Assembly: GCA_002710685.1 (NCBI GenBank)
Contig: PALD01000035.1
Coordinates: forward strand, 21,431 to 85,430
DNA: 64,000 nt
DNA from: Cytophagaceae bacterium
Lineage (GTDB): Bacteria > Bacteroidota > Bacteroidia > Flavobacteriales > Flavobacteriaceae
Reading direction: 5' to 3'
Part shown: positions 52,774-61,840 of the stretch, one piece after another
Numbering within the stretch: the first letter of the stretch is position 1
Layout of the letters: the number at the start of each line of letters is the position of its first letter
The notes under the pieces: generated by a model
Told to the model about the DNA's origin: nothing
The model's database searches: none
Seen by the model: the letters and a program-made list of their open reading frames with translations, nothing else
Program-made: the position numbers and the translations under genes

Positions 52774-53148
52774 ATGTCAAAACCAAAAGTTTTTTTAGTT
52801 GATGACCATAAAATCATGAATTACGTACTAGGTAAAATGTTGGTATTACAAGGTGTTACAGATTGCATTTTTGAATATGATGACCCTCTATTGGCCCTTA
52901 AGGATTTAAAAATTAAAAAACCAGACTTGATTCTGTTAGATTTAAATATGCCCAATTTTTCTGGGTGGGATTTTTTAGATGAACTACATGAAATTGGGCC
53001 AGACCATACTAAAGTTATATTGATTACTGGTAGTAGCCGCCCTGAAGATAAGGCGCAAAGTAAAAAATACCCGATGGTAGTAGATTTCTTAAAAAAGCCC
53101 CTTAGCAAGGAGAATATATCTTCTATTGGAAAGAGATATAATTCTTGA
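52774..53148 (+). CDS. Stand-alone receiver domain (CheY-like)
   Basis: This 124-residue receiver-only response regulator has the acidic pair in VDDH, phospho-acceptor Asp in LLDLNMPNFSGWDF, switch residue in ITGSS and Lys in FLKKPLS. There is no output domain, so it must act through protein contact, for example in a phosphorelay. No partner kinase is adjacent, though a two-component pair lies 1.6 kb further right on the other strand. Confidence 0.83.
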   Translation: MSKPKVFLVDDHKIMNYVLGKMLVLQGVTDCIFEYDDPLLALKDLKIKKPDLILLDLNMPNFSGWDFLDELHEIGPDHTKVILITGSSRPEDKAQSKKYPMVVDFLKKPLSKENISSIGKRYNS

Positions 53149-53409
53149 AACCCTCTTATGTTTTTGAATTAAAACAACTTATCTACAAGAAAAGGCTGGT
53201 GATGATAGATTCATTTCACTACGCTTTTACAATATTCATCAGACACTTGGCTGCTCACAAATCAGTAAAATAGTTATCACTTTAAGCGATAAGTATTCTC
53301 TTTTCTGACCTTTAGAATTACATGACTTTGCAAATAAATGAAGTCTTGTCCTTTTCCGAATCCTAGGATTAAACTCCTCAAACTTGTTGTCTTTTGGAAT
53401 TTTATAAGG

Positions 53410-54192
53410 CTAAATAGTAAAAGGATTTTTAAGAATAACATCAAATGCGATATAATGGATATCCTTTCTGAAGGTTTTTCCCAGCAATTCGTTCATATAC
53501 CCCACATCAAAGACCATTTTGTTTGAGGGATTGGTATAGGAAAAATATAGGCAAAACCTACTCTCCTTATATCTCCACTTGTCCCAATGCTCTTGCTTTT
53601 CAGTCGCAAAAAGCAACTCGGTACTAAGAAGTAATTTCTTGCGCAGGGCGTGGTCCAGGGACCACGATAATTTTTCCTTGAAACGGGACCTGAATTGCAT
53701 GGTTTCTTCAAACCTTTTGAAGTACGGGTCAAAGAAAAAGCGCAGCTCCGGTCGATAGGTGCTTGAGAATTCCAATGTATGTGAACCTATTTGATACGAT
53801 AGCTTCCCATACGTCCTTATTTCTTGCCTGGCATCAGGGCTATCCTTGGCATAAGGTGGAATTTCACTATATCGGTCCTGCCATCTATAGCTAAGCGCAC
53901 CGCTATATTTCCAGTGTTTGGCAAAATGATTGGAGATTTCTTCATTGACAACATAGATTGAAGCGCGTTCCCCAGGGTTATAATCATCCGGTCTACTGCT
54001 GCGTCCCATACCCATATAAGTGCTATTGGTCACCTGATGTGAGTCGTCAAGGTTTTGTTTAAAGCCTACGGCAAACCATTCCCCTGTATGAATTTCCCCA
54101 AGACCAGGAGGGGTGAATTGAGCCTTTATGGATTGGCTGATATAAAAAGTGCCAACGAGTATAATAATGTGCCTTATCTTTTTCCCTAACAT
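53410..54192 (-). CDS. DUF2490 outer-membrane-type protein
   Basis: This 260-residue protein has a signal peptide (about 1-24, ending SIKAQ). The mature part is beta-barrel-like (WKYSGALSYRWQDRYSE, LEFSSTYRPELRFFFDPY) and matches the DUF2490 family of Bacteroidota outer membrane proteins of unknown role. It overlaps the PepSY-like gene by one base and is third after the two-component system on the same strand, so it may be an output of that system. Confidence 0.78.
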   Translation of the reverse strand: MLGKKIRHIIILVGTFYISQSIKAQFTPPGLGEIHTGEWFAVGFKQNLDDSHQVTNSTYMGMGRSSRPDDYNPGERASIYVVNEEISNHFAKHWKYSGALSYRWQDRYSEIPPYAKDSPDARQEIRTYGKLSYQIGSHTLEFSSTYRPELRFFFDPYFKRFEETMQFRSRFKEKLSWSLDHALRKKLLLSTELLFATEKQEHWDKWRYKESRFCLYFSYTNPSNKMVFDVGYMNELLGKTFRKDIHYIAFDVILKNPFTI

Positions 54193-54635
54193 TAGTCAAG
54201 CCTTTTTTCCATAACACTTCCCCCTTGATCAATAACCACTTCCCAGTCCTTCTTAAAAAAAGAATTCAATTCCATTTCATAGACTACCTGGTCTTTTTTC
54301 GTAATCTTCACAAGGTCATCAATAGAGTAACCCTTAAAGTCATCGTTTAGCCTTTCCCTTACCGTATCTGGCAAGTCCATTACGGAATAATCTTCCTCAT
54401 GCAGCACAACATCTCCTCCAGCAGTATACCATATTTCATGATCATTGCCCCACCCCATTTCAAATTCAACAACATAGTGTGCGTTATTCCTTTCCCATTC
54501 TATATCCTTGGCACCTTCAAAATCGGCGGTAAAGTTGTTCAATACAATAGAGGGTACTTGTTCTTGATAAATATCCTGCGCATGGAGTATGCCTATGGAT
54601 AATAATGACAAAATTGAAAAAATGTAAATCTTCAT
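54192..54635 (-). CDS. PepSY-like (beta-lactamase-inhibitor-like) exported protein
   Basis: This 147-residue protein has a signal peptide (1-19, ending LHAQ) and two PepSY-like half repeats (WERNNAHYVVEFEMGW...YSVMDLPDTVRERLNDDF and then VKITKKDQVVYEMELN). Such proteins in Bacteroidota sit beside two-component systems and are thought to sense or regulate at the periplasmic face. It lies 69 bases downstream of the histidine kinase gene on the same strand. Confidence 0.75.
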   Translation of the reverse strand: MKIYIFSILSLLSIGILHAQDIYQEQVPSIVLNNFTADFEGAKDIEWERNNAHYVVEFEMGWGNDHEIWYTAGGDVVLHEEDYSVMDLPDTVRERLNDDFKGYSIDDLVKITKKDQVVYEMELNSFFKKDWEVVIDQGGSVMEKRLD

Positions 54636-54704
54636 ATCGGTATATTTTAAGTATATACCTCAAATAAACTATATGATTTAGGAAAGAAATGGGAATTGGG
54701 ATTT

Positions 54705-55982
54705 CTAAAAATGTATTTTAAAGCAGTGCATGCCGTCAACATAGAGATAACGGATTCTAAAATCATAAAGGTTTGTGATAGCCTTCACAATGGCGAGGCC
54801 CAACCCAGAACCACCACCTTCCTTATTTGACTTTTCAAACCTATTAAAAATGGTTTCATTGGCCAAAGGACCGTGGGTGGCCGTATTATAGATACTCAAT
54901 GTTCTTTTTTTCAACCTTACTTTGATCAATCCTTCCTCTGTATTATGGATAATTGCATTTTTAAGCAAATTGGAGATTACAATATTTGCGAGGGCGGCAT
55001 CCATCACAACATTGAGATTGCTCTTCTCTTTAATTTCTAGCTTGATATTTTTAAATTGGACTAAGGGCCTAAATTCCTCAACTAAATTGAATACAATGGT
55101 ATTTATCAAGATTTCCCGATTGTCAAAAATCTCTTTATTATCAATCTTAGAAAGCAGAAGTAGGGACTTATTCAGCCTTACAAGCCGCTGAATAATATCG
55201 TACACATGGGTAATATCATTCGCAAGTGACTTATCCAGCTGATGGTTCTCAATCATCAATTCCAGTTTATTGCTGGCAATGGCCAAGGGTGTCTGCAATT
55301 CATGAGATGCATTTCCTATAAAGGCTTTCTGCTGCTCAAAAGTCTCATTCCCTTGTACAAGCAGCTCCTTAAGAGCGATTTCTAAATCATTGAACTCCCT
55401 GGTTTTGGTATTTACGTGGGGAAGGCTCCTGCTGCGCCCTAGCTTAAATTCCTTCAATTGGGCAAGCAGTTTATAAAAGGGGTCCCATAGCCTTTTGAGT
55501 ACGATGTTGTTGATCAATATAATTCCTGCGATTAATATTGCATAGAGCCAGATGGTATCAAGAAAAAGTTCTGCAATTAGGTCATCTTCTTCAACCATTG
55601 AATTGGCCACTTTTAACTCATAAAACTGTCCATTATTTACAAAGGCGGTGGTTAACATGCGCACCGGCTCGGGCTCGGGCGCCTCATCATCAGCATCCTG
55701 CATATAGATAATGGTGTCCTGGTAAATGTCTCTTCGGGACAGTGCTTCTCGTTTGGGCAGTTTTTTTATCGTGAAAAAACTTTCGTCAAAATATTTTTTG
55801 GTAAGCAGGCTAGGATCTTCCTCGGCATTTTTAATTATCAATCGCTTATAGTTCTCAAGGCCTTCATCTATGCTCCCCTTTATTTCATTGAGCATGTCTA
55901 TGTAAAAAATGCACGCCCAGAGTGCCACGATCAACAAAATGGAAAAAGACAGGTACTTGAGGGACTGATTGAGGAGTTTCAT
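54705..55982 (-). CDS. Sensor histidine kinase with periplasmic domain
   Basis: This 425-residue kinase has transmembrane helices at about 12-30 and 140-160 enclosing a roughly 105-residue periplasmic domain. HisKA follows with the phospho-His in GNASHELQTPLAIA, and HATPase with NLLKNAIIHN and GGGSGLGLAIVKAI. The short ATPase tail (YVDGMHCFKIHF) suggests a compact CusS/BaeS-like kinase. It overlaps the response regulator by four bases. Confidence 0.88.
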   Translation of the reverse strand: MKLLNQSLKYLSFSILLIVALWACIFYIDMLNEIKGSIDEGLENYKRLIIKNAEEDPSLLTKKYFDESFFTIKKLPKREALSRRDIYQDTIIYMQDADDEAPEPEPVRMLTTAFVNNGQFYELKVANSMVEEDDLIAELFLDTIWLYAILIAGIILINNIVLKRLWDPFYKLLAQLKEFKLGRSRSLPHVNTKTREFNDLEIALKELLVQGNETFEQQKAFIGNASHELQTPLAIASNKLELMIENHQLDKSLANDITHVYDIIQRLVRLNKSLLLLSKIDNKEIFDNREILINTIVFNLVEEFRPLVQFKNIKLEIKEKSNLNVVMDAALANIVISNLLKNAIIHNTEEGLIKVRLKKRTLSIYNTATHGPLANETIFNRFEKSNKEGGGSGLGLAIVKAITNLYDFRIRYLYVDGMHCFKIHF

Positions 55983-56656
55983 TTTTTGACCATTTTGTAC
56001 CCTACGCCATATATAGATTCTATTTCTAGGCTGGCCATGGAGTCCCTTAATTTTTTACGAAGGTGCTTGATTTGATAATAGACAAAATCAAAATTATCGG
56101 CTTGGTCCATAAAATCCCCCCATACGTGTTCCGCTAGGGCTGCCTTTGTGACCAAGCGGTTTATGTTGAGCATAAAATAATTGAGTATATCAAACTCCTT
56201 TCTGTTAAGGGCTACGGGGTTTCCCGATATTTCACACTCCCGTAGGCTTAGGTCAAGAATGGTATTGCCTATTTCAACCATGTTTCTACCATCTAGTTTC
56301 TTCCTTCTTAGCACGGCTTTTACCCTGGCGTTGAGTTCTGCTAAATGGAATGGTTTTACCAGGTAATCATCTGCCCCTTCTTGTAATCCCTTTACCCTAT
56401 CATCTAGGGAATCCTTGGCAGAAATGATAATGATGTTTTCAGTCCTTTTGGCTTTTTTCAATTCGCTTAGGATATCAAAACCGCTACCATTGGGGAGCAT
56501 AATATCTAAGAGGATACAATCGTATTCATATACAAAAACCTTCTCAATGGCAGTATGGAAATCAGTAGCCGTTTCCACTAAAAAAGACTCACGCTCCAGG
56601 GAATCCTGTATGCTCTGCAGCAACTGGGGCTCATCTTCCACAATTAAGATTTTCAT
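55979..56656 (-). CDS. OmpR-family response regulator
   Basis: This protein has 225 residues from the ATG at 56656 (MKILIVEDEPQLLQSIQ); an upstream ATG adds 20 unlikely residues. The receiver has Asp51-type phospho-site in LLDIMLPNGSG, switch in IIISAKDS and Lys in LVKPFHLAE. The winged helix ends QADNFDFVYYQIKHLRKKL. It forms a regulator-kinase-PepSY-DUF2490 unit, all on the minus strand. Confidence 0.88.
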   Translation of the reverse strand: MKILIVEDEPQLLQSIQDSLERESFLVETATDFHTAIEKVFVYEYDCILLDIMLPNGSGFDILSELKKAKRTENIIIISAKDSLDDRVKGLQEGADDYLVKPFHLAELNARVKAVLRRKKLDGRNMVEIGNTILDLSLRECEISGNPVALNRKEFDILNYFMLNINRLVTKAALAEHVWGDFMDQADNFDFVYYQIKHLRKKLRDSMASLEIESIYGVGYKMVKK

Positions 56657-56846
56657 GGCTCTAATGTATTTTTGAAATTGGGAAAGATATGGGAATACGG
56701 GATATAAGCACGCCATTTATAAAACTTGCTTGTTTCACTAATATCTTTTGATAGGAAAACATCCCCAAATTATTCAATATTCTTGCTCAACTAAAGATGT
56801 CCTTAACGATAAGACAACAAGTTTGAATTAAAATTGTCAGCTTAGA

Positions 56847-57611
56847 TCAACACCATATTTCATTGGCTTCAGTCAGGATAACGGGGGTAGTATCAGTTAC
56901 TAATATGGTATGTTCATGTTGTGTGACATATCCACCCCTGTCACCTACCAGGGTCCATCCATCTTTGAGGGTTATAACGTTCCATGATTTTGTGGAAATA
57001 AAGGTTTCAATCGCCACGGTTGAATTATTTTTAAAACGCTCCCTATTGCTTCTTACCCGGTAGTTCAATATATCTTCTGGTGCTTCATGCAAACTTCTTC
57101 CCACTCCATGACCTGCCAGGTTTTTAATGACCCTTAAACCTCGTTTTTTAGCCTCTAGTTGAATTACATGTCCCACGTCTGCAATCCGCGTTCCCGCCTT
57201 TATATTATAAATTGCCTTCTTTAAGATGTCTCTTGAAGCATCAACCAGCGCTTGATGATTATGGATATCCTCCCCAAGCACAAAGGATTCCCCGTTATCT
57301 GACCAAAACCCATTCAGCTCTGCGGAAACATCTATATTGATCAAGTCACCCTCCCTTAAAATCCTGGTCTTTGAGGGTATTCCATGGGCAGCTTCACTAT
57401 TTACACTTATACAGGTATACCCAGGGAAGGAGTAGGTCAAAAAAGGAGCTGAGCGGGCCCCATATTTCTTAAGTATGGAAGCTCCATAATTATCGAGTTC
57501 CATGGTGGACATGCCTACCTTGGCATATTCTTTCATTAACTTTAGTGTAACGCCCACCGCTTCACTTACCCTACGCATTCCTTCCAACTCAGCTTCTGTA
57601 CTAATCGACAT
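56847..57611 (-). CDS. map: Type I methionine aminopeptidase
   Basis: This 254-residue pita-bread metallopeptidase has metal ligands and active-site residues in GIPS (AHGIPSKTR), INIDVSAELNGFWSDN (Asp, Asp), GHGVGRSLHE (His), IETF (Glu) and QHEHT (Glu). The usual GYHGD reads GFWSDN, a variant form. It removes the initiator methionine. Its place in the accessory region suggests an extra copy, because the housekeeping map is usually linked to ribosomal protein genes. Confidence 0.85.
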   Translation of the reverse strand: MSISTEAELEGMRRVSEAVGVTLKLMKEYAKVGMSTMELDNYGASILKKYGARSAPFLTYSFPGYTCISVNSEAAHGIPSKTRILREGDLINIDVSAELNGFWSDNGESFVLGEDIHNHQALVDASRDILKKAIYNIKAGTRIADVGHVIQLEAKKRGLRVIKNLAGHGVGRSLHEAPEDILNYRVRSNRERFKNNSTVAIETFISTKSWNVITLKDGWTLVGDRGGYVTQHEHTILVTDTTPVILTEANEIWC

Positions 57612-57772
57612 CTCTTAACGCTTAAAGTGAAAAACAAAATTAAACCTAATTACATTACTTACATGTCCTTGACACCCCTAGGTTATATATAAATCCAGAT
57701 TCCCAGATGTTTCCCTATTTCCATTGGATATTTACCTAAAAGACGAGGTTTCTTAACGCATTAAGCAATCAA

Positions 57773-58468
57773 ATGGAAAAAGGAAATAAAAAAAGTAATA
57801 TCCCAAAACTTGTCTCGGGAATACTCCTGGGGGGCACATGTCTTTGCTATTTTTTAATCCCTGATGTCCAAAGCTTTTTAAACGAGGCATGGAACATTTT
57901 GACAAGTGATGACGAACAAAAAATAAAAGCCTGGGTGGATGGCTTTGGCTGGTACGGACCCCTCATCCTGATTGTCGCTATGATTGTTCAAATGTTTTTA
58001 TTGATTATTCCCTCTATTGCCCTTATGGTGGTTTCAGTATTGGCCTATGGCCCATATTGGGGCAGCCTAATTAGTATAACGGCTATATTCCTGGCTTCTT
58101 CGGTAGGATATGGTATTGGCAAGTACCTGGGCCAGGCCTTTGTTTTAAAATTGCTTGGCGAAAAAACCAAAGAAAAGATTGAAGGCCTTGTAGATGACTA
58201 TGGATTTTGGGCGGTTATCGTAACCCGTCTCAATCCACTACTGTCCAATGATGCGATAAGTTTTGTTTGCGGTCTGCTAAAAATGAAATATTTCAAATTT
58301 ATATGCGCAACCATCGTGGGCATCCTTCCCCTGACCGTATTTATAGCCATTTTGGGCAAAAACATTCAAAGCCTAAAAACCGGCCTGCTATGGGGTTCTC
58401 TGGTTAGCTTATTGATTTTTGCAGGGTATATCTGGTGGGATAAAACCAGAAAAAGCAAAAAGCACTAA
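57773..58468 (+). CDS. TVP38/TMEM64 family membrane protein (VTT domain)
   Basis: This 231-residue protein has five to six transmembrane helices and the VTT signature VSVLAYGPYWGSLISI, then FLASSVGYGIGKYLG. A re-entrant-type segment ends with VTRLNPLLSNDAISFVCGLLKM. Family members act in lipid or metal homeostasis (DedA-like). No neighbour points to a substrate. The extended C-terminal basic tail (DKTRKSKKH) is unremarkable. Confidence 0.83.
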   Translation: MEKGNKKSNIPKLVSGILLGGTCLCYFLIPDVQSFLNEAWNILTSDDEQKIKAWVDGFGWYGPLILIVAMIVQMFLLIIPSIALMVVSVLAYGPYWGSLISITAIFLASSVGYGIGKYLGQAFVLKLLGEKTKEKIEGLVDDYGFWAVIVTRLNPLLSNDAISFVCGLLKMKYFKFICATIVGILPLTVFIAILGKNIQSLKTGLLWGSLVSLLIFAGYIWWDKTRKSKKH

Positions 58469-58511
58469 AGTAAAGCTGCTTAGCGAAAACAAAATGGACG
58501 TACTCAAGTTG

Positions 58512-59420
58512 CTATTTAAACCTAAGCACGGCCAGCAGTGGGTAATGGTCAGATGGAAGTCTTCCTTCCTGAACCTCAAGGCTGATTTCTTTAGGGAAAT
58601 CCCCACGTTCAATTACAGTCTTTACCTCGTCTTCATCAAGATGGTAGATATCGGTTAAAATCCCATGCTTAAGTACCTCGATTCCCTTGGTCACAAAAAT
58701 ATGATCAATCCGCTCATCAGAATTTACATCGGTATTAAATCCATTATAGGTTCCGTTTGCGCCATACACTAAGGGCGCTATGTCAAACGCATCTGTCACT
58801 AAAGGAGACTGTTCAAAAACCTTAAAACTATCACTGTGCTGGTCAACATTAAAATCTCCGGTAAGGATAACCGGGGCTCCCTTTGCAATTTGCTTAATCT
58901 CGTCAAGGATTAAATGGGCGCTCTCGCTTCTAGCCTTCACCCCTATATGATCAAAGTGGGTATTGAAGAAATAGAATACCTTACCGCTGGATTTATCCTT
59001 AAATTTTCCCCAGGAGCAAATCCTAGGAAGTACGGCATCCCATCCTTTCAAGGGCTTTTCTGGAGTTTCTGAAAGCCAAAAATCCCCTTTATAAAGTAAT
59101 TCAAACCTATCCTTTTTAAAGAAGATGGCGGAATGCTCCCCCGCCTTTTTACCATCATCCCTACCCACACCTATACGGTCGTACCCTGGTAAATTGTCTT
59201 TGAGATAGACCAGCATGTGCTCTAGACCTTCTTGAGTACCCACAATATCGTAGTCATGAAATAGGATAAACTTCGCCACGGTTTCCTTCCTATAATTCCA
59301 ATTGTTAAGGGAGTCTGCAGGGTTATCATACCTAAGGTTAAAACTACCCGCTCGCAAATCTTGGGTATAACAGTTGCTTTCTAAGCATGCGCTCAACAGC
59401 AGTAAAAAAATATACTTCAT
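58512..59420 (-). CDS. Exported endonuclease/exonuclease/phosphatase-family hydrolase
   Basis: This 302-residue protein has a signal peptide (LLLSACLESNC may serve as lipobox). The EEP fold has the Mg-binding Glu in GTQEGLEH, NTHFDHIG, catalytic TGDFNVDQH, and the C-terminal SDHYPLLA (Asp-His). Members of this group cleave phosphodiesters in nucleic acids, inositol phosphates or lipids. Export suggests a nucleotide or phospholipid substrate outside the cytoplasm; the exact one is unknown. Confidence 0.8.
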   Translation of the reverse strand: MKYIFLLLLSACLESNCYTQDLRAGSFNLRYDNPADSLNNWNYRKETVAKFILFHDYDIVGTQEGLEHMLVYLKDNLPGYDRIGVGRDDGKKAGEHSAIFFKKDRFELLYKGDFWLSETPEKPLKGWDAVLPRICSWGKFKDKSSGKVFYFFNTHFDHIGVKARSESAHLILDEIKQIAKGAPVILTGDFNVDQHSDSFKVFEQSPLVTDAFDIAPLVYGANGTYNGFNTDVNSDERIDHIFVTKGIEVLKHGILTDIYHLDEDEVKTVIERGDFPKEISLEVQEGRLPSDHYPLLAVLRFK

Positions 59421-59599
59421 AATTAATTCTTAAGATGTCTATTTGTTGAAAATTAACTACTCACCCCAACAAATACATATTTATTGGGAAGATTATGGCA
59501 ATTTTTTACCTGCATTCAATTATCCTTAAAATAACTCAATTAATTTAGCACTAATACCCCCTTAATGTTCCAGTAAATATCGGTCATTTCAATGATTTT

Positions 59600-59824
59600 A
59601 TGGGCCTCTTGAGAGTAAATATGATAGGCTTAAGGCAGGCCAACAAATGTATGCAGCTCTCAGCTATCGCCTACAACCTTAAGAAATACCTGAAATTCAC
59701 TCAAAAACGGGTAAAAAGTGGGGCAGGGATGCTCGGCTTTTATTTAAAGTTTGCAATGACGTTAAATCAGGAATATAAGTCCATTTTAAAGGGACTTCAT
59801 TTTGCTAATTTACAAACGGTATAA
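59600..59824 (+). pseudogene. Transposase C-terminal remnant (IS1182-like)
   Basis: This open frame of 74 codons is preceded by ATG but has no plausible N-terminal region. The segment ANKCMQLSAIAYNLKKYLKF is the conserved C-terminal block of IS1182/IS5-group DDE transposases. The catalytic domain is missing, so it is a dead fragment. A 20-bp hairpin follows at 59832. It lies between the phosphodiesterase gene and the cassette region. Confidence 0.7.
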
Positions 59825-59831
59825 AACTAGA

Positions 59832-59851
59832 AAACCGCTTAGAAGCGGTTT
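59832..59851. repeat. Perfect 20-bp palindromic hairpin beside the transposase remnant
   Basis: AAACCGCTT (59832-59840) and AAGCGGTTT (59843-59851) pair around a two-base centre. It may be the old terminal repeat of the insertion sequence or a terminator-like structure. Confidence 0.55.
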
Positions 59852-59883
59852 AAATGAATGTGTTTTCTATGAATTAGGGACTT

Positions 59884-59910
59884 GTGCAACGGTTACCGGT
59901 GTTGGGCATA
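59884..59910 (-). other. attC-like recombination site after the SIR2 gene
   Basis: On the minus strand the site reads TATGCCCAAC, then a short GGTTACC-type dyad, then GTTGCAC. TATGCCCAAC (59910-59901) is the exact reverse complement of GTTGGGCATA found at the start of the SIR2 unit, at 61171-61162. That complementarity is what an integron cassette needs to fold its own site. The right core GTTGCAC fits GTTRRRY imperfectly. Confidence 0.5.
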
Positions 59911-59911
59911 G

Positions 59912-61153
59912 TTATTTTAATTCGTTTTTTATCAGTTGTGCATTATCACACGCTTCCATTAATCCGTTATACCAAATACTTATGGGCAATTCTTTATTTG
60001 GTGAAAATTCAAACGACTTATTGTCTTTATAGTATTTTACTTTTGGTGGAATTCCATCAATTCCATTACCTAAAATTGCATTACATCTCAATGTTTCTGT
60101 TAACCCATTAGCCCAATTATCTGACCTATAAAATTGTCCGTCAGTTTCGTCACTTGCCCAATCAATTATAACCGCTTTTCTTATTTTATTGTTGTCATAT
60201 CTGTGAATAGGAAAAGAACTATTTAAATGTTTATCCCCGAATCCATAGCCAATAAACAAATATGAATCGGCTTCGTTTGCAAGTTGGTCTAACTTACTGA
60301 AATACTGTTTAAATGGTGTTTTTAACAGTTGATTTGGTTTGTCTAAACCAGTTATTATATTTGAATTTAAATGAAGAATACCGCTACTAGAATTATTAGT
60401 TCTTCGTTGACCTGCACCAGGACTAAACTTTTTACTTAAATCATCTTGCCAAAAAATATGATGATGGTCAATTTCATTTAATTCACGAGTGTCAAAATGA
60501 ACTGAACCGTGTAAATGATAACAAAAATTCCACTTATTATTGTAAAATTCAGAAATGTCGAACTTTCCAGTTTCTTTATTAAAGCCTGTAGACAAGTCAG
60601 GAAGAGTTGATAAAATTACGTTATCATAGTTTAGATTGATAAAGCCTAATTCATACTCTTCTTTTAGACTATCAAATAAGTACTTAAGTTTTAATATTTG
60701 TTGCGATTTATGTTCTTTTAGTTTTGAGCATTTGTCTCGGAAATATCTTAGTAGGTCATCAATTAAATATCCAATTAAGTATTGGAAATCCATTCCATCT
60801 GCAATTTTTCTATTACGATGAGATAAAATTTCTGGAAATGATTTAAAATCAATGAAAGCATTTATTGGATGGTTTTCGCCCCAACTATGGTCTTCTGAAA
60901 TAGATGCTATATTTTGTATTGTAAAAAGAGTTTGTTCAAAATTTGGTTTTTGGTAATAATCATTTGTAGATTTTTCCTCAAGTCTTTTTACAACTTTGTT
61001 TTTTACCCAAGTATAGAGATTTTCTCTTTCATTATCTGCTAATGGAAGGTATCGACTAGCCCAACTGTTAAATAATTTGTCTATTTCGGTAACAGTAGGC
61101 ATTCCGAAATCAATTGATGCACCAGCACCTATAATTATTAACAGTTTCTTCAT
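59912..61153 (-). CDS. SIR2-domain protein (probable NADase-type defence effector)
   Basis: This 413-residue protein starts with the SIR2 nucleotide-binding loop GAGAS (9-13). It carries the Asn of the NAD-cleaving centre in NLNYD (173-177), catalytic His in YHLHGS (212-217) and the sugar-binding loop IGYGFGD (301-307). This is the layout of SIR2_2 proteins that deplete NAD in phage defence systems such as DSR and Thoeris relatives, rather than of protein deacetylases (no zinc cysteines). No partner gene is adjacent, so it is either a single-gene system or the toxin of a system with an unrecognised partner. It is enclosed by cassette-like sites on both sides and is AT-rich. Confidence 0.8.
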   Translation of the reverse strand: MKKLLIIIGAGASIDFGMPTVTEIDKLFNSWASRYLPLADNERENLYTWVKNKVVKRLEEKSTNDYYQKPNFEQTLFTIQNIASISEDHSWGENHPINAFIDFKSFPEILSHRNRKIADGMDFQYLIGYLIDDLLRYFRDKCSKLKEHKSQQILKLKYLFDSLKEEYELGFINLNYDNVILSTLPDLSTGFNKETGKFDISEFYNNKWNFCYHLHGSVHFDTRELNEIDHHHIFWQDDLSKKFSPGAGQRRTNNSSSGILHLNSNIITGLDKPNQLLKTPFKQYFSKLDQLANEADSYLFIGYGFGDKHLNSSFPIHRYDNNKIRKAVIIDWASDETDGQFYRSDNWANGLTETLRCNAILGNGIDGIPPKVKYYKDNKSFEFSPNKELPISIWYNGLMEACDNAQLIKNELK

Positions 61154-61161
61154 TTTCTAAT

Positions 61162-61297
61162 TATGCCCAACGGTTGGCGGTATGAAATCGTTGGGGATTG
61201 TGGGTTACTTTCTTGTCCAGTTACACTGAACTTGATGCGTGGCAGAATGTTTGAATAACAGCCTAACCCCCAATGTTTTATACCGCGTGTTAGCTGC
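61162..61297 (-). other. attC-like site between the acetyltransferase and SIR2 cassettes (136 bp)
   Basis: Reading the minus strand, GCAGCTAAC (61297-61289) opens the site and GTTGGGCATA (61171-61162) closes it. Inside is a large imperfect stem: 61286-61268 pairs with 61196-61177, differing by one extra base and a few mismatches. Length, bulged stem and end motifs (RYYYAAC/GTTRRRY type) all match integron attC sites of 57-141 bp. Confidence 0.6.
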
Positions 61298-61315
61298 TGT
61301 GTTTTATTCAATTCG

Positions 61316-61840
61316 TTATAAGTTACTTTCTTTAAATTTTGTTTTGAATTTATTATCTGCTTCTATGATTTTCTTAAAGTCAATCATATCCGGGTTATAT
61401 ATTAAATCGTAGTCTTTGTCTTTCGGTCTAAAATGATTTACACCATAAGCAACACTATTTTCAGGTATGTCTTTTGTAATTATTGCTCCAGCTGCTATCA
61501 CTGAATTCTTTCCAATTAAAATTGGTCCTAAAATTTTCGCTCCATCCCCAACCACAACATTTTCATCAATTATTGGACTACCGACATTTTCCCATTCTTT
61601 ACTCACTTTGTTGTATTTCATATTAGAACCAATAGTTACATTTTGGTAAATGACAACATTACTACAAATTTTCGCTGCAGCAATTGTGCAACCTCTTGCG
61701 TGATGGGCAAACAATACGCTTTTATCCATTTCACTGCAATGAATTTCACAGCAATAAAATTTTTCCAATAAATTCTCAGCTATTTGTCTCAGTAATTTAT
61801 TTTTTGAATGGCAATTTATATTCACTAATTTTTCAAACAT
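61316..61840 (-). CDS. Hexapeptide-repeat acetyltransferase (serine O-acetyltransferase-like)
   Basis: This 174-residue protein is left-handed beta-helix-like, with hexapeptide repeats IAAAKICSNVVIYQNVTIGS, VVVGDGAKILGPILIG and SVIAAGAIITKDIPENSVAYG. A catalytic His is likely at FAHHARG (about 45-51). The family includes serine and xenobiotic acetyltransferases. Genes like this are frequent integron cassette cargo. It is bounded by GTTAGCTGC upstream and GCAGCTAAC downstream, complementary to each other. Confidence 0.75.
   Translation of the reverse strand: MFEKLVNINCHSKNKLLRQIAENLLEKFYCCEIHCSEMDKSVLFAHHARGCTIAAAKICSNVVIYQNVTIGSNMKYNKVSKEWENVGSPIIDENVVVGDGAKILGPILIGKNSVIAAGAIITKDIPENSVAYGVNHFRPKDKDYDLIYNPDMIDFKKIIEADNKFKTKFKESNL

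Noticed and set aside
53149..53409. Possible gene between the CheY-like and DUF2490 genes
   Set aside because: Only a 62-codon frame without start context or family was found; the region appears to be plain AT-rich spacer.
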